From assembly GCF_003967015.1 (NCBI RefSeq), contig NZ_AP017560.1, forward strand, positions 3,780,048 through 3,844,047: 64,000 nt of DNA, written 5' to 3'. This document shows positions 21,304 to 28,356 of this stretch, piece by piece. The position numbers were made by a program, and so were the translations under genes. The first letter of the stretch is position 1; each line of letters opens with the position of its first letter. This DNA is from Pseudanabaena sp. ABRG5-3 (GTDB taxonomy: Bacteria > Cyanobacteriota > Cyanobacteriia > Pseudanabaenales > Pseudanabaenaceae). Below the pieces are notes generated by a model. That model had not been told where the DNA came from, made no database searches, and saw nothing but the letters and a program-made list of their open reading frames with translations.

Positions 21304-21599
21304 CACATAGATCTCATGCAGATATCATACAAATCCTATATGAATATTTATAGATGATTACATCTCACAATAGAGTTCATAAAATATTCTAATCTAATAT
21401 CATTAATTATTCAGGAAATGATTAATGAAAATTTTCTGTTGTATTTATGACATCTTTTGAGACTCCTGATAGTGTATTCTCATATTTAGATGAAAAGTAA
21501 AAGCTTGAATTTTTTATCAGCGCAAGAACTATACTGATAAGTTTCTGAGCTTACATCCATCCAAAGATCTAGTTATTCAAAGGTTTTGGGTCAGCAAAT
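21304..21599. other. AT-rich intergenic region upstream of the PEP-CTERM-like gene
   Basis: About 300 bases, AT-rich, with no open frame of note and no strong hairpin. It presumably carries the promoter of the secreted protein gene at 21600; I cannot place the -10 with confidence. Confidence 0.4.
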
Positions 21600-22373
21600 A
21601 TGAAACTTTTAGACAAAATAATTCCACGTTCCTTGAGTGTTGCTGGACTAGCACTTGCTCTAGCCGCAAGTCCCGTTAACGCGCAGTCTTTTCAAATAGG
21701 AAACAAAGAGGGAATTGGTGAAGGAACCCCAATTCTGGGACAACAATTTGATATAGGAATCAGTGGTAACTTCTCTATTTACAATGGAAACGCTCAACTT
21801 AACTATATTAAGTTTTTGTACGACGCTACTAGCACCTCAGATCCGCTTGTACAGGATTCAGTGAGATTATTGCTCTACTCATCAATACCTCTTGTAGAAG
21901 ATATTCAGAGTGCTACAGGTACGACTTTGATCGCGGCAAGCGACAGTAATGTGACAATTCCTGCCGACCCAGATTTTGATTTTTCTGGTGTTCCTAATAC
22001 TTTTGTCAGTCGTCAATTTAATTTTAGTTCACTTCCTGAGTTAACTTCTGGTACTACCTATTTTGCCTTCTTCTCCTTTGACCCAGTTCCAGTTGATCCG
22101 ATGAATTGGATGGTAGCTCCACAAACCGTGAAAACTACTGCTCAAAGTTATTATGGTAGCCCTTACGACTCTACACTAGCTCCCATAGGGCTATCACCAT
22201 CGGGGAATCAGACTGTAGCTGATTCTAATTTTATTGTGGGGCTAACCCCAGTACCATTTGAGTTTGAGGCATCGGGTGGAATTGCGATTTTAGGAGGTTT
22301 GTTTGCGGTTCACAAACTCAGACAGCGCAAGCAAAACAACAATCCTGACGAACAGCCTGACAACCAAGTTTAA
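21600..22373 (+). CDS. secreted PEP-CTERM-like protein
   Basis: 257 residues. An N-terminal signal peptide (IIPRSLSVAGLALALAASPV, cleavage near NAQS) precedes a beta-rich central domain of about 190 residues, rich in Ser, Thr, Asp and Asn. The C terminus has the tripartite sorting pattern: a short motif VPFEFEASGG, a hydrophobic helix (IAILGGLFAVHKL) and a basic cluster (RQRKQ), then a polar tail. In cyanobacteria this PFE variant of PEP-CTERM is a predicted exosortase target for anchoring or export with exopolysaccharide. No exosortase is in this window. The central domain is not recognised. Confidence 0.75.
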   Translation: MKLLDKIIPRSLSVAGLALALAASPVNAQSFQIGNKEGIGEGTPILGQQFDIGISGNFSIYNGNAQLNYIKFLYDATSTSDPLVQDSVRLLLYSSIPLVEDIQSATGTTLIAASDSNVTIPADPDFDFSGVPNTFVSRQFNFSSLPELTSGTTYFAFFSFDPVPVDPMNWMVAPQTVKTTAQSYYGSPYDSTLAPIGLSPSGNQTVADSNFIVGLTPVPFEFEASGGIAILGGLFAVHKLRQRKQNNNPDEQPDNQV

Positions 22374-22377
22374 AGTT

Positions 22378-22473
22378 TATAGCGGTTTTCAGTCTAGTAA
22401 GGTACAAGGTAAACTAGCTGAACAAGGGGCTTAAGCCCCTTGTCTGTAACTCACTAGTATAAAAATTGCTATA
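22378..22473. repeat. MITE-like palindromic repeat, family C copy 1
   Basis: It begins TATAGCGgTTTtCAGTCTAGT and ends GCTATA, with the core hairpin CAAGGGGCTtaAGCCCCTTG. It overlaps the next repeat by the shared TA. Confidence 0.65.
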
Positions 22474-22573
22474 TAGCTGCCGTCGCTTGTGTCAAAACAA
22501 AATCAAAACCCAAGAAGAGAATGGCGGCGCGAAGCGCCGCCATTCTCTTCTTGGGTTTATACACACAGCTATA
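22472..22573. repeat. MITE-like palindromic repeat, family B copy 3
   Basis: It begins TATAGCTG and ends CAGCTATA. The arms AAACCCAAGAAGAGAATGGC and complement enclose GGCGCgaaGCGCC. It is shorter (about 102 bp) than the 116-bp copies. Confidence 0.7.
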
Positions 22574-22588
22574 TTTTGCGACCCAAAA

Positions 22589-22630
22589 TCAAAAAAAAGA
22601 AGCGACACAGAGTGTCGCTTCTTTTTTGAT
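22589..22630 (-). terminator. intrinsic terminator
   Basis: AAGAAGCGACACagaGTGTCGCTTCTT inside A and T runs, directly after the stop of the coiled-coil gene at 22631. Confidence 0.8.
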
Positions 22631-23215
22631 TTAGCCTAGGGCTGGTGATGGCATGACTCTAGGTAGTTCTAGACGTTGCTGAGAGTTAGAGCGACGGGTA
22701 GTACGACCAGAAAGACGGAAACTGAGACTTTGCAACTCGATATGTAGTTGCCGATTTTCCTTTTGCAGAGCCTCGATCTTTTGTTTGATTGGCACAATGC
22801 GTTCCGCAAACTTAGCGCGATAAATATTGGGCAACTCCTGCACCACTTGTTCCAGCATCCGATTGCGATCAGTCATTTCTTGGATAGTTTGACGCAACTC
22901 GACCGCTTCGCGATCGCGTTCTTGGATTTGCGCTTGAGTCAACATGAGTTGATTCTCAACCATCGCCAGTTTTTGTTCTAAAAAGCGCATTTCCTCTGAA
23001 TGTTGCTCATGTATCTCAACATTAGGTAAAAAGGCAGTATTTCCCTTCACCAAGCGAAAAAGCTCTTCTGAAAGCTGCTGAACTAACAGATCCTTTTGTT
23101 CTAACTCGACCTTAAGTAAATTTATTTCCTGCTGAAGATTTGCCGCTACATTGGCAGTTGTATTTGTCATTGCATTTTCAGAGGGAGTTGCTACGTTATT
23201 TACTGTGGCGTTCAT
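22631..23215 (-). CDS. coiled-coil protein conserved in cyanobacteria
   Basis: 194 residues. After a polar Asn/Thr-rich start, residues about 27-165 form a long heptad coiled coil (INLLKVELEQKDLLVQQLSE, then FLEQKLAMVENQLML, ALQKENRQLHIELQSL). LVQQLSEELFRLVKGN is a conserved-looking block. The tail is basic and Pro-rich. It resembles a family of cyanobacterial proteins annotated after a Nostoc punctiforme locus (Npun_F5560 type), from memory. It is probably structural; function unknown. Confidence 0.7.
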   Translation of the reverse strand: MNATVNNVATPSENAMTNTTANVAANLQQEINLLKVELEQKDLLVQQLSEELFRLVKGNTAFLPNVEIHEQHSEEMRFLEQKLAMVENQLMLTQAQIQERDREAVELRQTIQEMTDRNRMLEQVVQELPNIYRAKFAERIVPIKQKIEALQKENRQLHIELQSLSFRLSGRTTRRSNSQQRLELPRVMPSPALG

Positions 23216-23332
23216 AGGTGCGATTCGTTGGGGGATTTAGGCTAAGATTTATAGCACACAAGGATTAAATTGGCAATTTATTAAGCCATACTCGCTAAAC
23301 TTTTCAGAACCTGCCCAAAATGGGATTTGCAC

Positions 23333-23974
23333 ATGAACCTCAAGACGATCAGTTCACAGGAGTCGTTATTGCTCAATAACCTAGAAGCAGTTTCTTTTCA
23401 GAGCAATTTGGAAGAGCATACTTTGCTAACTGTGGCGCAAATTGCATTACAGATTCAGACAACTTTGCTCAAAAGCTCTATCTCCTATGCTCAGTCGGTA
23501 AGCGGTAGCCTCATTCTGAAAACTACACTCAAAACTACCTTAGAAACCCTAACTAAATATACTGGGGCAGATGAAGGGAGTATCTTTTTGATCGATGAAG
23601 ATGGAGTAATCATCGAAAGTATTTTGGCAAGAGGCCCTGTAACTCGCGATCTTAAAGATTCGGTAATTTCTAAGGTTTTAGACAGTGGTTTAGCAGGATG
23701 GTCTTTGCGCTATCGCCAGATAGGACTTATCTACGATGCAATCACCGATGATCGCTGGGTGCAATTACCTAATCAACCATACAAGGCTCGCTCTGCTTTA
23801 GCAGTTCCTTTAATTTATGGCGTGAATATAATCGGAATTATTACCTTAACCCATTCTCAGGCTAACCATTTTGATGAGGCGATCGCTGCCATGATGCAGT
23901 ACAGCATGGAAAGCATTGCCGCAATCATCCTCAATGCACAACTTCATGCAGAATATCGACCCTTAGGCGCATGA
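23333..23974 (+). CDS. GAF-domain protein
   Basis: 213 residues from the ATG at 23333; an in-frame TTG lies six bases upstream. After a helical N-terminal stretch (1-60) comes one GAF domain (about 65-205): LETLTKYTGADEGSIFLID, LDSGLAGWSLRYRQ, DAITDDRW, KARSALAVPLIYG and GIITLTH. There is no conserved chromophore Cys in the expected place, so it is not an obvious phytochrome or CBCR domain. There is no output domain, so it would act as a ligand-sensing subunit or partner. Convergent with the next gene. Confidence 0.8.
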   Translation: MNLKTISSQESLLLNNLEAVSFQSNLEEHTLLTVAQIALQIQTTLLKSSISYAQSVSGSLILKTTLKTTLETLTKYTGADEGSIFLIDEDGVIIESILARGPVTRDLKDSVISKVLDSGLAGWSLRYRQIGLIYDAITDDRWVQLPNQPYKARSALAVPLIYGVNIIGIITLTHSQANHFDEAIAAMMQYSMESIAAIILNAQLHAEYRPLGA

Positions 23975-23982
23975 TTTTTGCA

Positions 23983-24564
23983 TCAATGTCCAAGGGTTAG
24001 CGCTGTATAGATAGTCCAGCTATCGATCGCTAGCATTAGCAGCGTAAATACCAACAAAATTAAATACATCCAAGGCTGAGCTAAAGGGCGTACATCACTT
24101 GTATCAATACCTGTACGCTCCTGAACCCGTTGGACTAATCGAGCAAAGCCCACTACTCGCATCGGCAACAAATAAGCCTGATCGGATTTTTTACTTACAA
24201 AATAATAAACAATCCCACCCTGCCCCGTAATTCTGGGCTTTAATGCTTGGATATCTTGCCAAGGCAATGACCAGCCTTTACGGAAAAAAGTGGGAAACCA
24301 TCGGGGATAAACCAAACTAATGCCTTGATCATCAATAATTACGCGATCGCTTAATGCCCCATACAAAAATACAAATCCGATCGCTAAGCCCCAACCTAGC
24401 CATGAAGCAGGAATTGCGGAATGTGTAAAGTTGCTCAAGAATGGCAAAGGTACAGTGAGTACTAGATACAACAGCAACAAAGTAACCCGAATTAATGGCG
24501 ATACATGAAAAATATCGCTGGATTCTGAATTGGCTGGATTTGAGGTTACTTGCGATTCAGTCAT
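23983..24564 (-). CDS. membrane protein of unknown function (PH-like core)
   Basis: 193 residues from the ATG at 24564 (MTESQVTSNPA); longer upstream frames would run into a dispersed repeat. There are two helices near the N terminus (about 22-40 and 52-70), a cytoplasmic beta-rich stretch (RVIIDDQGISLVYPRWFPTF, PWQDIQALKPRI) and one C-terminal helix (about 168-186). The membrane-hairpin plus small PH-like domain resembles bacterial PH (YdbT/DUF304-type) proteins. Function unknown. Confidence 0.7.
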   Translation of the reverse strand: MTESQVTSNPANSESSDIFHVSPLIRVTLLLLYLVLTVPLPFLSNFTHSAIPASWLGWGLAIGFVFLYGALSDRVIIDDQGISLVYPRWFPTFFRKGWSLPWQDIQALKPRITGQGGIVYYFVSKKSDQAYLLPMRVVGFARLVQRVQERTGIDTSDVRPLAQPWMYLILLVFTLLMLAIDSWTIYTALTLGH

Positions 24565-24580
24565 AAATACAATAAGGATT

Positions 24581-24655
24581 TTGCGATTTAATATTTTGTA
24601 GCGCGGCTTCGCCGCGTTACAGAAATTCTGGTTCTTTATTTTACTGTGCGTCCCC
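24581..24655. repeat. palindromic repeat, family E copy 3
   Basis: TTGCGATTTAAT at the left, hairpin TAGCGCGGCttcGCCGCGTTA and GGTTCTTTATTTtACTGTGCG at the right. It matches 20934-21016 at both ends with a different core. Confidence 0.6.
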
Positions 24656-24667
24656 AAGCACAGGAAC

Positions 24668-24783
24668 TATAGCCATGTAAGTTTTGCTTAGGACATAAAA
24701 CCCAAATAAGTGAAGGCGGCACGGAGTGCCGCCTTCACTTATTTGGGTTTTGATTTGTCCAAGCTATCTCTTACATTGCTATA
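24668..24783. repeat. 116-bp MITE-like palindromic repeat, family B copy 2
   Basis: Same length and outer arms as 8364-8479 (TTTTGCTTAGGACATAAAAC and TGATTTGTCC). The inner arms differ but remain perfectly paired (CCAAATAAGTGAAGGCGGCa with its complement). Confidence 0.8.
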
Positions 24784-24977
24784 AATCAAGGACTCACAAA
24801 GCACTCAGTTTATTTGGCAATTGATCGCAATTAAATTAACATTGTTTTTTAGGGGTAATCTAATAAATGACAGATATGATTAACGATCTAGAAATGTCTG
24901 TTACGACACTTTGTCTCTTAACAAACATTTTGTGACTCAATCAAGAATAATTACATACAGTACGGATGGTGTAAAAC

Positions 24978-25358
24978 GTGGGTTGGCGTGTACGTGGCGT
25001 TCGTGGTGCAACCACAGTTGAAGCAAATACATACGCAGCCTTAGAAAGGGCTGTGCTAGAGCTTATGGAGGAGATCGAAGCACAAAATGACATCGATCCG
25101 CGTGAAATAGTAAGTGCCACTTTTTCGGCAACAACAGATATTGATGTGGTTTTTCCTGCCAAAATTGCCCGATCGCGATCGCATTGGGAGCATGTGCCAC
25201 TTTTAGATGTGCAGCAAATGCATGTCGAGGGCAGCTTAGAGCGCTGTATTCGTGTCCTCATTCATGTGAATACACCCCTTGAGCAACATCAAATTAAGCA
25301 TGTTTACTTAAATGGAGCCAGAGATCTACGCCCCGATCTTGTTTACGCCCAAATTTGA
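24978..25358 (+). CDS. aroH: chorismate mutase, AroH class
   Basis: 126 residues from a GTG start. It has the AroH signature: N-terminal WRVRGVRGATTVEAN (the Arg that binds the substrate carboxylate), SATFSATTDIDVVFPAK, VPLLDVQQMHVEGSL, CIRVLIHVN and the C-terminal HVYLNGARDLRPDL. It converts chorismate to prephenate for Phe/Tyr synthesis as a trimer. It is monocistronic with a good terminator. Confidence 0.95.
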   Translation: MGWRVRGVRGATTVEANTYAALERAVLELMEEIEAQNDIDPREIVSATFSATTDIDVVFPAKIARSRSHWEHVPLLDVQQMHVEGSLERCIRVLIHVNTPLEQHQIKHVYLNGARDLRPDLVYAQI

Positions 25359-25370
25359 GAAAATATTTGA

Positions 25371-25409
25371 GAAAATAGAGGGAGTGCTAAGCGCTCCCTC
25401 TATTTTCTA
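25371..25409 (+). terminator. intrinsic terminator of aroH
   Basis: AGAAAATAGAGGGAGtGCT pairs with AGCGCTCCCTCTATTTTCT with one mismatch. Confidence 0.75.
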
Positions 25410-25445
25410 GATACAATCAGTGCAAACGTAAGATATATAGCCCCT

Positions 25446-27521
25446 ATGGTCACAAGAATTTTCCTGTGTAACGAGCAAACAGAGCCAGAGATTCGCGATT
25501 TCATTCGTGAAGCGATCGCTGAGATCTCAGAGGGGGAGCAGTATATCGTTACTTGGAACTGCGGCAATATTCAAACTCTCAAGGTTGGCGATCGCGCTTA
25601 TTTCAAGCGGATCGGTAGCGCCAATCAGGGCTATTTTGCCGCAGGTACAGTTGTGCCTGCGGATCGGGAATATCAACTCAAACTGCGATCAGCCCGTTAC
25701 CGCGAACTCAGCGAAGCCTATGACATCGACTCACAGGCAAATAATTTGCGAGTATGGGTGGCTTGGGATTCTTGTGTCACTTTTGATGAACCCTTAAGAA
25801 CGGATTACCTACGGCAGTTGCCCCACTTTCAAGGAATGCCCCTCGAACCGCAAACCGATGCGGGGGTATTTCGCGACGAATATGTACGGATGCTTGATCG
25901 CGAGTGGGAGCGCCAAACCCAAAAGGCAATCAGAGCTGGCAAGGGTGTGAGTTTAGTTGATGTCTATTATCGATGGGGCTTAGAGGATATTCAGCAAGGA
26001 TTTCCACAGGATGCGCTGGAATCATTTCGCCAAGCCCTCAAGCTGAATCCTAATTTCATTAAGGCATATTTAGGCTTAGGCGATGCCCATGTGAGTTTGC
26101 GCGAATATGCCAAGGCAGTCGGCGACTATGGCAAAGCGATCTCTATGCGTCCCGATAAGGCTCGTTTAGCCTATTACAAACGTGGCGAAATTAATTTTTT
26201 ATTGAATCAGTTCCAGCAAGCCCTAGCTGATTTTCAAGAAGCGATCGCCATTGACCCCAATTATGTTGATGCCCATTTTTCCCTAGGCAATACCTATTTC
26301 AAGCTAAAAAGTTACGAACAGGCGATCGCTTGCTATAGCCGCACCCTTGATCTAGATCCCAATCGCGATTTGGCAGCATTTCGGCGCGGACGCTCCCACT
26401 ACATCCTCAAGGAATATCCCGAAGCATTACGGGACTTTAGCCATGCGATCGAGTTACAGCCTAGCAATGTCGATGCCTACTACTATCGCGGCTTAACCTA
26501 TTCCCAGCCCAGCATCGCCGATGAAACCCTCGCTGGTGATGATTTGCGTAAAGCAATTGTTTTGTATCAAACCCAAGGCAAACCCGAAAAGGCAAGAAAG
26601 GCTAAGGAATTTCTAGAAACTCTAGCGATCGACTCACTGCCCAAGGCTAAGCCCAGAAGTAGCTATGCGATCGCGCCATCGGATACAGCATCTGAAGCTA
26701 TTGCCGAACCTGATGTCCCCATTGCAACCTCTAAGGCTATTCCCGTTGACGATGCCGAAGAAACTAGCGACTTGATTGTGGCAGTCCAACCTGAGGAGCA
26801 GGCAATTGCAATTCCTGTTTCAGAATCGATTACTAGTGAAGAAGCGATCGCAGCTTTCTCCAGTGCCGAAATTGCCTATCCATCGGAACCTCCTCAAATT
26901 GTTGAAGTCGAAAAAGTAGTCGAAAAGATTGTTGAGGTCGAAAAACTAGTCGAAGTTGAGAAGATTGTTGAAGTCGAAAAAATCGTTGAGGTTGAGAAGC
27001 TAGTCGAGGTCGAGAAACTAGTTGAAGTCGAAAAAATTGTGGAAGTCGAGAAGCTAGTCGATCGCGTTGTCGAACGAGTCGTGGATCGCGTGGTTGAGAA
27101 GCCCGTTCCTTTCTCGATTGAAGATCCTAGCACTGCCGAAAAGCTGGCGATGATCTCGGTGATGGCACAATATATGCGTGATGGCTGGATGGTGCGCTCG
27201 GTCGATAAATCGCAAGTGGGTTACGATCTCGAATGTACTAAAGATGATCAATCCGAAGCTGTAGTAATTAAGAGCTTTACTAGCGATCGCGAGTCCTTTG
27301 CCATTTCTGCGATCGAGATTGAGAATGCTCGTAGCAATAAAGATTTTGTCCTCTGGGTGGTCAGTGGTGCAGCCGAAAATCCTGAATTACGTTGTATCCG
27401 TGGACGTGAGCTATTCGAGCAGTTTGATCTCGATCCCCTCGCCTTCGCCGCCAAAGTCAAGCAATCAGCGTTAAGGCTAGAGCAATCCCCCATCGCCTTA
27501 GAAATGCCCCAATTTGAGTAA
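25446..27521 (+). CDS. PUA/EVE-like - TPR - (VEVEK)n - DUF3883-like nuclease-fold protein
   Basis: 691 residues in four parts. (1) About 1-125: a small beta-rich domain with IVTWNCGNIQTLKVGDRAYF and GYFAAGTVV, resembling EVE/PUA-type readers of modified bases. (2) About 170-390: at least five TPR units (for example ALESFRQALKLNPNFIKAY). (3) About 485-555: a tandem six-residue repeat VEVEK(I/L), encoded by 18-base DNA repeats. (4) About 562-691: a DUF3883-like domain with VGYDLECT, AVVIKSF and SNKDFVLWVV, related to restriction-endonuclease folds, although the usual E-x-K is here V-I-K. The make-up suggests a nucleic-acid sensor-effector or scaffold. No recognised function; domains 1 and 4 are tentative. 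Confidence 0.7.
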   Translation: MVTRIFLCNEQTEPEIRDFIREAIAEISEGEQYIVTWNCGNIQTLKVGDRAYFKRIGSANQGYFAAGTVVPADREYQLKLRSARYRELSEAYDIDSQANNLRVWVAWDSCVTFDEPLRTDYLRQLPHFQGMPLEPQTDAGVFRDEYVRMLDREWERQTQKAIRAGKGVSLVDVYYRWGLEDIQQGFPQDALESFRQALKLNPNFIKAYLGLGDAHVSLREYAKAVGDYGKAISMRPDKARLAYYKRGEINFLLNQFQQALADFQEAIAIDPNYVDAHFSLGNTYFKLKSYEQAIACYSRTLDLDPNRDLAAFRRGRSHYILKEYPEALRDFSHAIELQPSNVDAYYYRGLTYSQPSIADETLAGDDLRKAIVLYQTQGKPEKARKAKEFLETLAIDSLPKAKPRSSYAIAPSDTASEAIAEPDVPIATSKAIPVDDAEETSDLIVAVQPEEQAIAIPVSESITSEEAIAAFSSAEIAYPSEPPQIVEVEKVVEKIVEVEKLVEVEKIVEVEKIVEVEKLVEVEKLVEVEKIVEVEKLVDRVVERVVDRVVEKPVPFSIEDPSTAEKLAMISVMAQYMRDGWMVRSVDKSQVGYDLECTKDDQSEAVVIKSFTSDRESFAISAIEIENARSNKDFVLWVVSGAAENPELRCIRGRELFEQFDLDPLAFAAKVKQSALRLEQSPIALEMPQFE
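26898..27105 (+). repeat. coding tandem repeat, 18-bp unit (VEVEK I/L)
   Basis: About eleven imperfect copies of GTTGAAGTCGAAAAA plus one codon, in frame inside the TPR-DUF3883 gene. Third-position changes are frequent while the peptide stays constant, so the repeat is under protein-level selection or is old. Confidence 0.8.
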
Positions 27522-27587
27522 TAATTCCAAATAAGATATAGATGTCATGTTCTGGGTGAAACAACAAAAACATCAGAGTTATCAAAG

Positions 27588-27899
27588 ATGAAAGATCTTG
27601 AGGAGATACGAAAACAATTACAGTCAGGCAGGTTTGAATTAACAAGACATGCTTTGAAACGTCAAGTTGAGAGAAATATTAGTAGAAATGATATTAGAGA
27701 AATAGGTGAAAATGTAGTAGTAATTGAAGATTACCCAGATGATAAATATTCTCCAAGTTGTCTTTTGTTGGGATTTACAAAAACAAAAAGAGCTTTACAT
27801 ATTCAAGTTTCGAGGATTGAGTCAGATACTTCTAAGATTATTACTTTGTACGAACCAAATCAAGATGAGTGGATTGAATATAAAATTAGGAGAAGTTAA
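27588..27899 (+). CDS. DUF4258 protein, putative toxin of a TA pair
   Basis: 103 residues. It has the DUF4258 pattern: FELTRHALKRQVERNISRNDI with His and Arg, a central YPDDKYSPSCLLLGF strand and the end IITLYEPNQDEWI. DUF4258 belongs to the RelE/MqsR-like mRNA interferase group by fold. It is followed three bases later by a YgiT-type zinc-finger gene, the usual order for toxin then MqsA-like antitoxin. Codon use is more AT-rich than in the flanking genes, suggesting transfer. Confidence 0.82.
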   Translation: MKDLEEIRKQLQSGRFELTRHALKRQVERNISRNDIREIGENVVVIEDYPDDKYSPSCLLLGFTKTKRALHIQVSRIESDTSKIITLYEPNQDEWIEYKIRRS

Positions 27900-27902
27900 A
27901 TA

Positions 27903-28151
27903 ATGTTTAAATGCCATGTTTGCGGTGCAACTGAATCTCATATTGAATATGTGAATGAGGTCTTTGAAATTAGTAATAAGTTTTATCTTGTTGAAAATAT
28001 TCCTGCTATAGTTTGCTCTCGCTGTGGAGAAGAGATTTTTAGTAGTGAAACCTCTGAAGCTATTAGGGTTATGTTGCATGGTCACTCAAAGCCAATTAAA
28101 TCTGTTGTTTTAGATGTCTTTTCATATCAGCAACAAGTAAAGGCTTCTTGA
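27903..28151 (+). CDS. YgiT-type zinc-finger antitoxin (MqsA-like, lacking HTH)
   Basis: 82 residues. Two CxxC pairs make a zinc site: CHVCGA at the N terminus and CSRCGEE about 40 residues on, separated by the YVNEVFEI and VENIPAIV strands. This is the MqsA N-terminal domain. The C-terminal helix-turn-helix of full MqsA is missing, so it should bind the toxin but may not repress on its own. It directly follows the DUF4258 gene. Confidence 0.85.
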   Translation: MFKCHVCGATESHIEYVNEVFEISNKFYLVENIPAIVCSRCGEEIFSSETSEAIRVMLHGHSKPIKSVVLDVFSYQQQVKAS

Positions 28152-28356
28152 GATTAAAAATGCAAAATGTTTTGATTTGATACTAGAAATAGTGGTTTAC
28201 AACATTGTTTTTTTATAATTTAAGTTACATCGTTTTAGGTGTTTAGTTAGTTATTTTTTTAAGATTTAGCAACTTCAAAAAATACAAGCACAAACAGGTA
28301 TTGGAAGAGTGATATATGATGATAAAAGCAAAGCTAATACTTAGAGAACAAGATTT

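Noticed and set aside
24867-24935. 22-codon frame ahead of aroH as a leader peptide
   Set aside because: It has no run of Phe, Tyr or Trp codons and no attenuator hairpin follows it.
26898-27105. Regular 18-bp repeats as a possible CRISPR array
   Set aside because: No spacers separate the units, and they encode a six-residue peptide repeat in frame.
26894-27133. Minus-strand Ser/Thr/Phe repeat frame opposite the VEVEK repeat
   Set aside because: It is the antisense image of the coding tandem repeat in the TPR-DUF3883 gene; no start signals or homology.
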